Assembly: GCF_014196925.1 (NCBI RefSeq)
Contig: NZ_JACIEN010000006.1
Coordinates: 1-64,000 of the forward strand
Direction of reading: 5' to 3'
Length of the DNA: 64,000 bases
Source: Chelatococcus caeni
GTDB lineage: Bacteria; Pseudomonadota; Alphaproteobacteria; Rhizobiales; Beijerinckiaceae
In this document: positions 34,792-45,626 of the stretch, piece after piece
Layout of the letters: each line of letters begins with the position of its first letter
Position numbering within the stretch: position 1 is the first letter of the stretch
Program-made: the position numbers and the translations under genes
Notes under the pieces: model-generated
The model's input: the letters and a program-made list of their open reading frames with translations, nothing else
The model's database searches: none
What the model was told of the DNA's origin: nothing

Positions 34792-35745
34792 ATGGCACTC
34801 TACCGACAGCGACTGCCGCAGCTCGACGGTCAGCCCTTCCTGGCGGATGGCGGGCTGGAGACCACCCTCGTCTTTCACGACAATCTCGACCTGCCCTGCT
34901 TTGCCGCCTTTCCTCTCGTGCTCGACGAGGAGGGCCGCGAGCGCCTGAGCCGTTATTTCGTGCCCTATCTCGAGCTCGCCCGCGCCCGCGGCGTCGGCTT
35001 CGTGCTCGACACGGCGACGTGGCGGGCCAGCCCTGAGTGGGGTGCGCGCCTCGGCTATACCATGGCCGACCTCGCCCGGGTGCAGCGGGCCTCCGTCACG
35101 CTTGCGGAGGAGCTGCGCCGGCGTTTCGAGGCCGCCGGCACCCCCATCGTCATCAACGGGGCCATCGGCCCGCGCGGCGACGGCTATGTCGCCGACACCA
35201 GCATGTCGCCCGCGGAGGCGGAGAGCTACCACGGCCATCAGGTCGACGCGCTCGCGGCGACGGAGGCCGACATGGTGAGCGCCATCACCATGACCTATGC
35301 GCGCGAGGCCGCCGGCATCGCCCGCGCTGCGCGGGCGAACGCCATGCCGGTCGCCATCTCCTTCACGGTGGAGACAGACGGGCGGCTGCCGTCCGGCGAG
35401 AGCCTTGCCGAAGCCATCGCGATGGTGGATGACGAGACCGGCGGCTATCCCGCCTATTACATGATCAACTGCGCGCACCCGACGCATTTCGCCGGGATGC
35501 TCGACGAGGCGGCCGCGGATGCCCCCTGGCGCCGCCGCATCGGCGGCATCCGCGCCAATGCCTCGGCCATGAGCCATGCCGAGCTCGACGCGGCGACCGA
35601 GCTCGATCCCGGCGATCCGGCCGACCTCGGCCGGCGCTACAGGACGTTGCGCCAGGGGCTCATGCAGCACGTGTGCGTGCTCGGCGGCTGCTGCGGCACC
35701 GACATCCGCCACCTGCGCGCGATCTGCGAGGAGTGCCTCGACTGA
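34792..35745 (+). CDS. homocysteine S-methyltransferase family protein
   Basis: A 317-residue TIM-barrel protein of the zinc-dependent MmuM/BHMT family. Zinc ligands appear as Cys in MINCAHPTHF and the Cys pair in LGGCCGTDIRHL near the C-terminus. The N-terminal LADGGLETTLVF and the middle VINGAIGPRGDGYV are family blocks. It probably moves a methyl group from a donor such as S-methylmethionine or a betaine to a thiol; the real donor is not clear. It starts after GAAAGGAGCG and converges on the copper chaperone gene, 6 nt apart. Confidence 0.88.
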   Translation: MALYRQRLPQLDGQPFLADGGLETTLVFHDNLDLPCFAAFPLVLDEEGRERLSRYFVPYLELARARGVGFVLDTATWRASPEWGARLGYTMADLARVQRASVTLAEELRRRFEAAGTPIVINGAIGPRGDGYVADTSMSPAEAESYHGHQVDALAATEADMVSAITMTYAREAAGIARAARANAMPVAISFTVETDGRLPSGESLAEAIAMVDDETGGYPAYYMINCAHPTHFAGMLDEAAADAPWRRRIGGIRANASAMSHAELDAATELDPGDPADLGRRYRTLRQGLMQHVCVLGGCCGTDIRHLRAICEECLD

Positions 35746-35751
35746 CACCGC

Positions 35752-35955
35752 TCAGGCGGCGATCCGCTCCGCCTGATAGCCGGCTTCATCGATCGCGCGG
35801 CGGATCTCGGCCTCGTCGCGCCTCGTCTTGACCGTCACCTTGCGGGCGGGAAGGTCGACGGCAACCTCGGCGTGGGCATCGAGCGCCTTGACGGCGCGCT
35901 CGATGGCCGCGACGCAATGGCCGCAGCTCATCTCGGGAACCTGGAACGTGAGCAT
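35752..35955 (-). CDS. copZ: copper chaperone, CopZ-like HMA protein
   Basis: A 67-residue heavy-metal-associated domain protein with the copper-binding motif MSCGHC near residue 9 and the usual beta-alpha-beta layout (VPEMSCGHCVAAIERAVKAL). It would carry Cu(I) in the cytoplasm and hand it to the CopA exporter. It is divergent from copA with a shared regulatory region and has its own MerR-type promoter. Confidence 0.92.
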   Translation of the reverse strand: MLTFQVPEMSCGHCVAAIERAVKALDAHAEVAVDLPARKVTVKTRRDEAEIRRAIDEAGYQAERIAA

Positions 35956-35986
35956 GGATGATCTCCGGAATGAATGATTCCGGCCC

Positions 35987-36017
35987 TGTCTAATCCTTCC
36001 CATCATGGTAAGGTCAA
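35987..36017 (-). promoter_or_regulatory. CueR-type promoter driving copZ
   Basis: Read on the minus strand: TTGACC (-35), a 19-base spacer containing the imperfect dyad CCTTACC-ATGAT-GGGAAGG, then TAGACA (-10). The over-long 19-bp spacer with a dyad is the hallmark of promoters activated by MerR/CueR proteins. The copZ start lies about 32 nt downstream. Confidence 0.75.
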
Positions 36018-36036
36018 GCGGCGTCAGCCGATGGAG

Positions 36037-36065
36037 GGCCCTTGCAACGGCCCTTGCAACGGCCC
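36037..36065. repeat. 12-bp tandem repeat next to the copA promoter
   Basis: GGCCCTTGCAAC occurs twice in a row (36037-36048 and 36049-36060). A third partial copy, GGCCCTTGAC, starts at 36061 and runs into the -35 box of the copA promoter. This is probably slippage duplication. Whether it changes promoter strength is unknown. Confidence 0.65.
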
Positions 36066-36096
36066 TTGACCTTCCCATCATGGGAAGCCTCATGTG
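36066..36096 (+). promoter_or_regulatory. CueR-type promoter driving copA-cueR
   Basis: TTGACC (-35) at 36066-36071, a 19-base spacer containing the perfect dyad CTTCCCAT-C-ATGGGAAG (36071-36087), then a weak -10 near CATGTG. This is the classic MerR-family activated promoter shape and mirrors the copZ promoter. The copA start is at 36129, with GGGAG just ahead of it. Confidence 0.75.
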
Positions 36097-36128
36097 AGGG
36101 GCAACTTCGAGACATGTGGGAGTTGCCG

Positions 36129-38645
<2,517 letters not shown>

Positions 38646-38656
38646 GGAGCAAACCC

Positions 38657-39097
38657 ATGAATATCGGCGAAGCCGCGGCCGCCTCCGGCGTCTCGGCCAA
38701 GATGATCCGCTACTACGAACAGATCGGCCTCGTCGCCGGCGTCGCGCGCACCGAGGCGGGCTACCGCGTCTATTCGACGAGCGATATCCACCGGCTGCGC
38801 TTCATCCGCCGTGCGCGCGACCTCGGCTTCTCCGTCAAGGAGATCGGCGAGCTGCTCGCCCTCTGGGCCGACCGCGGTCGCGCCAGCGCCGACGTCAAGC
38901 GCATCGCCACCACCCATATCGCCGATCTCGAGGAGAAGATGCGGCAGATCCGCGAGATGGTGAGCACGCTCAGGCATCTCGCCGACCATTGCCAGGGCGA
39001 CGACCGGCCCCACTGCCCCATCATCGACAACCTCGCCCGAGGCGACCTCGACGAGGAGCCGCAGAAGCGGGCGGCGAGGCACCCTGCGCGGGTGTGA
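38657..39097 (+). CDS. cueR: MerR-family copper-responsive activator CueR
   Basis: A 146-residue regulator. The N-terminal MerR HTH reads MNIGEAAAASGVSAKMIRYYEQ, then a long dimerisation helix. The metal loop carries Cys112 and Cys120 in CQGDDRPHC, the same positions and C-x7-C spacing as E. coli CueR, which indicates a monovalent (Cu/Ag/Au) sensor. It would twist the 19-bp-spacer promoters of copZ and copA-cueR, giving positive feedback. GAGGAGC precedes the start. Confidence 0.93.
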   Translation: MNIGEAAAASGVSAKMIRYYEQIGLVAGVARTEAGYRVYSTSDIHRLRFIRRARDLGFSVKEIGELLALWADRGRASADVKRIATTHIADLEEKMRQIREMVSTLRHLADHCQGDDRPHCPIIDNLARGDLDEEPQKRAARHPARV

Positions 39098-39108
39098 CGG
39101 CGGGATGC

Positions 39109-39825
39109 TCAGCCCGGGTTGAAGGTGGTCGCGCCGAGACGGTGGCGCAGCTCGATGCAGTGGAACTGCGCGAAGACCTGCGTCAGCCAGTCCCGCAGGC
39201 AGCTGCGGGCCACCATGGAGGGCAGGCCGTGTTCGGCGTCGGTCCCCTCGACGAGCCCGAGCCGCATGCGTTCCAGCCGGCGCAGGATGGAGGGTGCGAG
39301 CGGGGGGATCGCTAGGCAATGCTCGAAACGCGCGAAGGCCGAGCCGGCCGCCTCGCAGATGTGCTCGTTGAGCACGACGATGGTCTCCGCCGGATTGATG
39401 CGGGCGCGCAGCTGCGCGGCATGGACGTCGAGCTCCTCGAGCGAACTTCCGTGCAGCAGCAGCACCAGCCTGAAGTCGCGCAGGGCGGCTTCCGAGGCGA
39501 AGTCCATCTGCTCCATGAGGTCGAGGAACGGCTCGTAGGAGCCGTGCCACAGGTCGACGATACGCGCTTCCGGCCCCGCCTGCAGCATGCCCTCGAACAG
39601 CCGCATCTGTCCGGCGGTGGTGGAGAGGTTGACGATCTCGGCCGCGCCGTTGGTTGTCGCAGTCAGCTCCGCATCGTGCGGGTTGAGGTCGAAGGCCAGG
39701 GGCGGTGGCCCGTTCGCCCGGCAGAACTCCAGGAAGAGTCGCGCGGAGAGGGTCTTGCCGGCGTGCGCCAGAGGCCCGCAGGCGATGAAGATGGGCGTCC
39801 AGCCACTCATGAGGACGTGCCGCAT
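39109..39825 (-). CDS. ParA/MinD-like P-loop protein with degenerate Walker A
   Basis: A 238-residue protein related to the upstream ParA-like NTPase but diverged. Its P-loop region reads CGPLAHAGKTLS at about residues 16-27. AGKT is kept, but the upstream glycines and the signature Lys of ParA are missing. The shared block AEIVNLSTTAGQMRLFEGML mirrors EIVDLTQTTGQMRIVDTL of the partner, and both proteins end with a WLxxVxAxF helix region. I read the pair as an old tandem duplication. The ATG at 39825 has GGAAG about 5 nt upstream. It lies 31 nt after the partner stop, so the two are one operon. The function is unknown. Confidence 0.7.
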   Translation of the reverse strand: MRHVLMSGWTPIFIACGPLAHAGKTLSARLFLEFCRANGPPPLAFDLNPHDAELTATTNGAAEIVNLSTTAGQMRLFEGMLQAGPEARIVDLWHGSYEPFLDLMEQMDFASEAALRDFRLVLLLHGSSLEELDVHAAQLRARINPAETIVVLNEHICEAAGSAFARFEHCLAIPPLAPSILRRLERMRLGLVEGTDAEHGLPSMVARSCLRDWLTQVFAQFHCIELRHRLGATTFNPG

Positions 39826-39856
39826 TGGGGCTTCCAACTGGTTGCGCCGGTCCCGC

Positions 39857-40594
39857 TCAGGCTTTCGCCGAGCGGGCCGTCATGATGTCGTGGAAATGCA
39901 CGCGGTCGAATTCCGCGCAGACGGCCCGCAGCCAGGTGCGGACATAGCCGCGCAGCACGAAGGAATAGCCGGCCTCCTCGCCGTCGCGCGTCCTGTCGGC
40001 GACGAAGGTGGAAAAGCTGGTTCCCGCGAGCTCCACCTGCTCGTAGGCCATCTCGTTGAGCTTCGGGATGGTGATCTCGCCCGCGCATTTGACCTTGCCG
40101 AAATAGGCCTTCGACGTCGTCGGGCTCCAGTCGAAGAAGGTCGTGTCGTTCATCTTGTTCTTCACCAGGAAATAATGGGCGTCATCCGTGAAGGGAGCGG
40201 TCTCGGCGATCTCGTCCAGCGAGGCGATGGACGGCCCGAGGACATGCAGGATGATGAAATTGAAGCGCTTTTCGGCCACCGCCTCGAGAAAGCCCATGTC
40301 ACGCAGGGCGGCGAGGGTGCGGACCATCTGTCCGGCGCACACGTCGATGACGCTTGCCTTGACGTCGGTGCGCGAGAGCGTGTCGACGATGCGCATCTGG
40401 CCGGTCGTCTGGGTCAGGTCGACGATCTCGCTGATATCAGGGTGAAAACGCTGCAGCGTGCCGCGTGGGGCCTCGGTGTCGAAGGCGCGTGGCAGGACAC
40501 TGCGCTCGTTGAGATAGTCGAGAAGGCTGCGGCACGTCGTGGTCTTGCCGACGCCGCCCTTGTCGGCGCCGACCAGGATAACCGTGTGTTTCAT
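39857..40594 (-). CDS. ParA/MinD-like NTPase
   Basis: A 245-residue cytoplasmic P-loop NTPase. The deviant Walker A is complete (GADKGGVGKTT at residues 9-19, signature Lys12 and Lys17). The switch-like AFDTEAPRGTLQRFHP block follows where ParA proteins have the FDxDP motif. The later part (FNFIILHVLGPSIASLDEI and HYFLVKNKMND) fits a SIMIBI core. No parB-like gene, partition site or conjugation gene is nearby, so it is probably not a plasmid partition protein. The ATG at 40594 is chosen for its TGGGG site over a GTG 12 nt upstream. It is the first gene of a two-gene unit with its degenerate paralogue. Confidence 0.8.
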   Translation of the reverse strand: MKHTVILVGADKGGVGKTTTCRSLLDYLNERSVLPRAFDTEAPRGTLQRFHPDISEIVDLTQTTGQMRIVDTLSRTDVKASVIDVCAGQMVRTLAALRDMGFLEAVAEKRFNFIILHVLGPSIASLDEIAETAPFTDDAHYFLVKNKMNDTTFFDWSPTTSKAYFGKVKCAGEITIPKLNEMAYEQVELAGTSFSTFVADRTRDGEEAGYSFVLRGYVRTWLRAVCAEFDRVHFHDIMTARSAKA

Positions 40595-40797
40595 GAAAAA
40601 CCCCACTGAAAAGAAAGGCTTGTGAAAAAGGACCGTGTGAAAGCAAAGGCATTATTCACGCAATGGTTGTGACACGTCAAGAATGCAATTTCAGTGGCAG
40701 GGTGCTGCTGCGGCGCCGGTTCATCATGTACCGGTAATCTCGCCGCTCTAGCAGGGCCTGCAGCGCCGCCATGGCGCATCATCGCAGCAGGCTGAAC

Positions 40798-41562
40798 ATG
40801 CGGATAACCGTTCATTATCGGCTCGTCCTGGTGTTGTCGGGGCTCGGCGTCGTGGCTTCGCTCGCCACCCTGCCGGTGACCTTCGTCCTCCATGGCGAGA
40901 TTGCCGACCTGCCGCCCCGGCCGGTGCTGGTCGCCGGGATGATGCTGCAGGCATCGGTCGTCTTCGCGCTCGCCGCTCACCTCGGCCTGAGGGCCGCCGC
41001 ACGCGTCGGGCTTCCCGGAGCGCCGCTGCTGGTGGCGCTGGCCGGCGGGCGGCCCGCGCCTCTTGCGGACGCGCGTCTTGGCCGGGCGGTGGCGGCCGGG
41101 CTCTGTACCGGCCTTCTGGTGGTGGCTGCGGATGTGCTCCTCTTCCGCGGCATTCTGCCGCCGTCGGCGGCCGCCTTCGGCGAGGTCGTCCTGTGCAAGC
41201 GTCTCCTCGCCGGTCTTCTCTATGGCGGCCTCGCCGAGGAGATCCTGCTGCGCCTCTTCCTCTTGTCCGCGCTCGTCTATCTTCTTGCGCGGGGCTGGCG
41301 CGCAGGCGCGCGGGCAGGGGCCGCGCCGATCGTCCTCGCCATCGTGATAGCGGCCCTGGTCTTCGGCCTCGGCCATCTGCCGGCGACGGCGGCCCTCGTC
41401 CCGCTGACGCCGGCGATCATCCTGCGTGCCTTGCTGCTCAACGGCCTCGTGGGTGTCGTCTGCGGGCTCATCTACGTCCGGCGGGGGCTGGAGGCCGCGA
41501 TGGCCGCCCATGCGGCCGCGCATCTTCCCCTGCAGATCGCGCCGATGCTGCTCATGTCCTGA
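40798..41562 (+). CDS. CPBP-family intramembrane metalloprotease candidate
   Basis: A 254-residue membrane protein with about seven or eight hydrophobic segments. CPBP (CAAX-protease/bacteriocin-processing) motifs are present: EEILLRLFL near residue 149, GHLPA near residue 190 and a late AAHAAAHLPLQ. The first of these has E-E-x-x-x-R, with Leu-Leu-Arg following. These carry the catalytic Glu pair and His residues. The family cleaves within the membrane, but bacterial targets are mostly unknown. An in-frame ATG at 40771 is possible; 40798 is preferred because AGCAGG precedes it. Confidence 0.75.
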   Translation: MRITVHYRLVLVLSGLGVVASLATLPVTFVLHGEIADLPPRPVLVAGMMLQASVVFALAAHLGLRAAARVGLPGAPLLVALAGGRPAPLADARLGRAVAAGLCTGLLVVAADVLLFRGILPPSAAAFGEVVLCKRLLAGLLYGGLAEEILLRLFLLSALVYLLARGWRAGARAGAAPIVLAIVIAALVFGLGHLPATAALVPLTPAIILRALLLNGLVGVVCGLIYVRRGLEAAMAAHAAAHLPLQIAPMLLMS

Positions 41563-41599
41563 GGGCGGGCGCCTCATCGTGCAGGAGATGTTCAGCCCT

Positions 41600-42202
41600 T
41601 CACGCGTGCTGCACGCCGCGCCTCTGCGGGCGGGCGGTGATGCGATAGACCGCCGCCGGTGGCACGTTGCGCACGGTACGGCCGAGGAGCGTCGCCTTGA
41701 GGCCGAGCCGGTCGAGGATGGTCCGCGGCACGGGGCAGCGCATGCCGTAGGTGAACTGGTAGAAGGCGCCCTGCGGCCTGAGGTGACGAAAGGCGCCGTC
41801 GAGAACGGCCATGACCTTGCGCGGCGACAGGTTGAGCAGCGGCAGGCCGCTGACGACGGCCCCGGCCGGACGTCCGTCGAACAGCTCGACCTGGGCAAGG
41901 CGGGCCGCGTCCATCCACAGCACCCGGGCCCTGCCGAAGCGCGCCTGCAGCAGGCGGGCGAAATCGGAGCCGTATTCGACGAGAACGAGGTCGCGGGCGT
42001 CGACGCCGCGGGCGAGGATCGCCTCGGTGAAGGCGCCGGTGCCGGGGCCGAGCTCGATGATGGGGGCCGAGCCCGGCCCGATCTCGCGCGTGATGAGCTC
42101 GGCGAGTGCGGGGCCGGATGGCGCAACGGCACCGACATGGACCGGGTCGGCGCACCAGGCGCGCAGGAACTGGACGAGATCGGACGGACGGGCGACGGAC
42201 AT
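41600..42202 (-). CDS. class I SAM-dependent methyltransferase, PmtA-like
   Basis: A 200-residue methyltransferase with the SAM-binding motif IIELGPGTGAFTEAILARGV near residue 48 and the opening block FLRAWCADPVHVGAVAPSGPAL, typical of the alphaproteobacterial PmtA phospholipid N-methyltransferase group. The later VVSGLPLLNLSPRKVMAVLD and FYQFTYGMRCPVP blocks match too. PmtA methylates phosphatidylethanolamine toward phosphatidylcholine at the membrane surface. A related lipid or rRNA substrate is possible. The gene converges on the CPBP gene, 37 nt apart. Confidence 0.75.
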   Translation of the reverse strand: MSVARPSDLVQFLRAWCADPVHVGAVAPSGPALAELITREIGPGSAPIIELGPGTGAFTEAILARGVDARDLVLVEYGSDFARLLQARFGRARVLWMDAARLAQVELFDGRPAGAVVSGLPLLNLSPRKVMAVLDGAFRHLRPQGAFYQFTYGMRCPVPRTILDRLGLKATLLGRTVRNVPPAAVYRITARPQRRGVQHA

Positions 42203-42282
42203 GGCTTGCGACGATCCTTCCTATGGCGGGCCCCATGCGCTTGTCGCCGGCCCGGATTGTGGAAGCATGACGCCCGCCCGGA

Positions 42283-43650
42283 TCAGTCCTCCGGCTGCGG
42301 CAGGGTGATGCGGAAGCAGGCGCCGCCGCCGGGCGCATCGACGACGGCGATGGTGCCGTCGTGCAGACGCACGATCTCGACGACGAGATGCAGCCCGAGG
42401 CCGGTGCCGTGCGAGCGCGTGTCGAGGCGCTGGAAAGGCTCGAAGATCTGCTCGCGCTGGGCCGCAGGGATGCCGTTGCCGTCGTCCGCGATCTCGACGA
42501 TGCCGCCTTCGGCAACTGTTATGGTGATGAGGCCGGGCCGGCCGGCATGGTCGATGGCGTTCTGCACGAGATTGGTCAACGCCCGCGCCAGCCCGAGCGG
42601 GTCGCCACGCACCTTCATCGTCTTCACACGCGCCTCGAACGACAGCTCGAAGCCCGCGGCGATGGCGAGCGGGGCAAGGTCGGCGGCGACCTCGCGCGCC
42701 AGGGCGACGAGGTCGAGGGTCGTCATGGCACAGGGCGCCGCATCGATGCGCTGCAGGTCCAATAGCTGGCCCGCGAGGTTGGAGAGGCGGGCAGCGTCGG
42801 CGAGCAGGCGCTGCCGCTGCGGGCTGTCGTCGAGCGCCTCGAGCCGCGTCGTCAGGATGGCGATGGGCGTGCGCAGCTCGTGCGCGGCATCGACGAGGAA
42901 CCGCTGGCGCCGCTCGTAGCCGTCGTCGAGACGGGCGAGGGCGTCGTTGACGGCCGTGACGAGCGGCACGACCTCGGCCGGCACGCCGTCGAGCGGCAGG
43001 CGCCCGCCGCGCCGGCCGGCGTCGATCTGGCGCGCCTTCTCGGCGACGGTCCTCAGGCCGGACAGCGCCCGGCCGACGACGAGCGGCGTTGCGGTCAGCG
43101 TCGCCAGTGCCATGACGAGGACGATGGGCAGGACGATCCCGGCGACGCTGATCGCGACCGCCCAGACGACGCGTCGCAGGGGGATGTAGCTGCCGGGTCC
43201 GGTCAGCACCTGCACGCGTCCGGCGGCCGTGTCCATCTGCTTCAGGCGGGCGATCTGCCGTGGCGGATCGCCGAGGTTCCAGCCGAAGCGGGCCTGGCCG
43301 ACCCCCATGGCGACGGCGCCGATGCGCGCATATTCCTCCGGCACCCGTCCTTCGGAGAGGATGATGCCATCCTTGTCGCGCACGACGAACCACAGATCGG
43401 GCGAGCGCCGTCGCAAGTCGGCGAGCTGCCGCGTCGGACGAAGGACGAGGCCGCCGCCGCTGTCGCGCCCGAGGGCATGGGCCACCGCCTCGAGGATCGC
43501 GTCCTCGGGCTCGAGCTTGCTGGCGAAGTGGCCGCCCAGCCAGAGCGCGAGGAAGGCCGCGACGACGACGAGCGCGATGACGGCGGCCTGCACCGCGATG
43601 AGCCGCGTCACCAGGCGCCGCTTGAGCGAATGGCGCGTTCCGCCCCTCAT
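42283..43650 (-). CDS. two-component sensor histidine kinase
   Basis: A 455-residue membrane kinase. Helix 1 is at about residues 17-38, then a periplasmic sensor domain (about 40-160), helix 2 (about 163-187) and a HAMP linker (188-240). The phosphorylated His is His257 in DAAHELRTPIAIL. The ATPase domain shows the N box (LTNLVQNAIDHA), G1 (EIADDGNGIP) and G2 (HGTGLGLHLV). The periplasmic region is not recognisable, so the signal is unknown. The ATG overlaps the response regulator stop by 4 nt. Confidence 0.93.
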   Translation of the reverse strand: MRGGTRHSLKRRLVTRLIAVQAAVIALVVVAAFLALWLGGHFASKLEPEDAILEAVAHALGRDSGGGLVLRPTRQLADLRRRSPDLWFVVRDKDGIILSEGRVPEEYARIGAVAMGVGQARFGWNLGDPPRQIARLKQMDTAAGRVQVLTGPGSYIPLRRVVWAVAISVAGIVLPIVLVMALATLTATPLVVGRALSGLRTVAEKARQIDAGRRGGRLPLDGVPAEVVPLVTAVNDALARLDDGYERRQRFLVDAAHELRTPIAILTTRLEALDDSPQRQRLLADAARLSNLAGQLLDLQRIDAAPCAMTTLDLVALAREVAADLAPLAIAAGFELSFEARVKTMKVRGDPLGLARALTNLVQNAIDHAGRPGLITITVAEGGIVEIADDGNGIPAAQREQIFEPFQRLDTRSHGTGLGLHLVVEIVRLHDGTIAVVDAPGGGACFRITLPQPED

Positions 43651-44333
43651 GTGGCGGGCCGCAGCAGGTAGCCGACGCCGCGGACATTGTGGATCTCGAG
43701 CCCCGCCCCGGCTTCGGTCAGCTTGCGGCGCAGGCGCGAGACATGGGCATCGAGCGCGTTGGACTGGATCTCGTCGCTGTAGCCGTAGACCGCTTCCTCG
43801 AGCACGGCGCGCATCACGGTGCGGCCGGCACGGCGCAGCAGCGTCTCGAGCACCAGGAGCTCACGGCGCGGCAGGTCGAGGCGCGCGCCCCCGACGTTCG
43901 CCTCGCGATGCTCGGTGTCGAAGGTCAGATGGCCGATGCGCAGCGAGCGCTGCGAGACGGCGCCCGGCCGGCGCAGGATGGCACGCAGGCGCGCCAGCAG
44001 TTCCTCGACGGCGAAGGGCTTGGGCACATAATCGTCGGCGCCGGCGTCGAGGCCGGCAATCCGGTCCTCGATGTCGCCGCGGGCTGTCAGCACGATGACC
44101 GGCAGATGGCGCAACGCCTCGCGTTCGCCGCTCCTGAGCCCGCGGACGAGGTCGAGGCCTTCGCCGTCCGGCAGGCGACGGTCGACGAGAACGGCGTGGT
44201 GCACGTCGCCCGCCAGCGCCTCGCGCGCCTCGGCGAGGCTCGTCACGTGATCGAGCACGATGTCGTGGCGCTGCAGGGCCGACGCCAGGGCGCCGGCCAT
44301 CTCGACCTCATCTTCGACGAGCAGGATCCGCAA
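43647..44333 (-). CDS. OmpR/PhoB-family response regulator
   Basis: A 228-residue response regulator. The receiver domain has the acidic pair in LLVEDEVEM, the phosphorylation Asp51 in LVDRRLPDG, Thr in VIVLTARGD and Lys in YVPKPF. The C-terminal winged helix shows LPRRELLVLETLLRRAGRTVMR and the HVSRLRRKL recognition helix. The start is TTG with GGAGCG upstream. It is translationally coupled to the histidine kinase gene. The target genes are unknown. Confidence 0.93.
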   Translation of the reverse strand: MRILLVEDEVEMAGALASALQRHDIVLDHVTSLAEAREALAGDVHHAVLVDRRLPDGEGLDLVRGLRSGEREALRHLPVIVLTARGDIEDRIAGLDAGADDYVPKPFAVEELLARLRAILRRPGAVSQRSLRIGHLTFDTEHREANVGGARLDLPRRELLVLETLLRRAGRTVMRAVLEEAVYGYSDEIQSNALDAHVSRLRRKLTEAGAGLEIHNVRGVGYLLRPAT

Positions 44334-44421
44334 TGGTCGCTCCGCTGTGCCGGACCATCATCTGTGAGCGGCGATCATTGCGGAAGCGTTGCGCCGCGCG
44401 GGTCCTGCCGTGCCCGGAATG

Positions 44422-44447
44422 AAAAAGGGCCGCGCGTGGCGGCCCTT
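44422..44447 (-). terminator. Rho-independent terminator after ahpC-ahpD
   Basis: AAGGGCCGC and GCGGCCCTT form a 9-bp stem with a 5-base loop. On the minus strand the stem is followed by a T run (CCTTTTTC). It sits 27 nt beyond the ahpD stop, at the right place to end the ahpC-ahpD transcript. Confidence 0.75.
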
Positions 44448-44473
44448 CGCTCGTCCCGGCCGGCAGGCGCGGC

Positions 44474-45010
44474 TCACGCGGCCGTCGCGAGCGCGGCGGC
44501 CTCCAGCGCCACGGCGGCGGATTGGATGATGGCGGCGAAGCGCACCGCCGTCTGCACGGTGGCCGTCGGCAGGCCGGCATCCTTGAGCACCTTCTCGTGC
44601 GCGTCGATGCACATGCCGCAGCCGTTGATGGCCGAGACGGCCAGGGACCACAGCTCGAAATCGACCTTGTCGACGCCCGGGTTGCCGATGACGTTCATGC
44701 GCAGCTTCGCCGGCAGGGTGCCGTATTCCTTGTTCGAGGCAAGGTGCACGAAGCGGTAGTAGACGTTGTTCATCGCCATGATCGAGGCGGCGGCGCGGGC
44801 GGCGTCGAGTGCCACCGGCGACAGCTTGGCCTTGGCCTCGGCCTCGCAGGCGGCGGCCACCGCGGCGTTGCGGGTGGCGATGCCGCAGGCGAGGATGAGG
44901 CCGTATTTCTGCTGCTCGCTCAGGGTTTCGTCCTGCGCCAGCGACGAGAGGTTGAGCCGCACGTCCTTGGCGAAGTCGGGGATCTTGCTCTTCAGCGTGT
45001 CGAACGACAT
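44474..45010 (-). CDS. ahpD: alkyl hydroperoxide reductase AhpD (carboxymuconolactone decarboxylase family)
   Basis: A 178-residue AhpD-type thiol protein. The redox pair is Cys131-x-x-Cys134 in [12 protein letters not shown], with His138 in the usual place. Other family blocks are [14 protein letters not shown] and [14 protein letters not shown]. It recycles oxidised AhpC and takes electrons from a lipoamide-linked donor in related species. The ATG at 45010 is chosen because upstream residues are proline-rich linker-like. It lies 61 nt after ahpC on the same strand. Confidence 0.92.
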   Translation of the reverse strand: MSFDTLKSKIPDFAKDVRLNLSSLAQDETLSEQQKYGLILACGIATRNAAVAAACEAEAKAKLSPVALDAARAAASIMAMNNVYYRFVHLASNKEYGTLPAKLRMNVIGNPGVDKVDFELWSLAVSAINGCGMCIDAHEKVLKDAGLPTATVQTAVRFAAIIQSAAVALEAAALATAA

Positions 45011-45071
45011 CGATTGCGTCCTTGGCTTCAAGGGCGGGTGAGGGCCGGGCATGCTCGCCCGGCCCCGCGGC

Positions 45072-45626
45072 TCACGCGGCCTTCAGCGTGGCGCCACCGA
45101 CCTCGCGGTTGCAGGGGCAGAGCTCGTCCGTCTGCAGGGCGTCGAGAACGCGCAGCGTGTCCTTGGGGTTGCGGCCGACGTTGAGGTTGGTCGCATAGAC
45201 GTGCTGGATGGTGTTCTCGTTGTCGACGATGAAGGTGTAGCGGTAGGCGACACCGTCCGGCGAGCGCACGCCGAGCCCGTCGACCAGCGAGCCATTGGTG
45301 TCGGCGAAGGACCAGATCGGCAGCTTGTCGAGGTCGGGATGGGCGCGGCGCCAGGCGAGCTTCACGAACTCGTTGTCCGTCGAGCCGCCGAGGACGACGC
45401 AGTCACGGTCCGCGAACTCGCCGGCGAGGCGGGCGAACTCGGCGATCTCGGTCGGGCACACGAAGGTGAAGTCCTTCGGATAGAAGAAGATCACCTTCCA
45501 CTTGCCGGCAAAGCTCTCGTCCGTGATCGTCTCGAAGGCGCTCTGGCCGTTCTCTTCGTGGTTGTTGAAGCCGGGCTTGACGCCGGTGACGCTGAACGAG
45601 GGGAGCTTGTCGCCGATTCCGAGCAT
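45072..45626 (-). CDS. ahpC: alkyl hydroperoxide reductase AhpC / 2-Cys peroxiredoxin
   Basis: A 184-residue peroxiredoxin of the AhpD-linked type. The peroxidatic Cys is Cys57 in [10 protein letters not shown], and the resolving Cys pair lies at 170/172 in [10 protein letters not shown]. It reduces hydrogen peroxide, organic peroxides and probably peroxynitrite, with AhpD as reductant. It is the first gene of the two-gene operon. No OxyR gene is next to it, so regulation is not visible here. Confidence 0.93.
   Translation of the reverse strand: MLGIGDKLPSFSVTGVKPGFNNHEENGQSAFETITDESFAGKWKVIFFYPKDFTFVCPTEIAEFARLAGEFADRDCVVLGGSTDNEFVKLAWRRAHPDLDKLPIWSFADTNGSLVDGLGVRSPDGVAYRYTFIVDNENTIQHVYATNLNVGRNPKDTLRVLDALQTDELCPCNREVGGATLKAA

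Noticed and set aside
39857-40594. Plasmid partition (ParA) or conjugation (TraL-like) assignment
   Set aside because: No ParB, centromere-like repeat, relaxase or transfer gene is present, and the surrounding genes are chromosomal in type.
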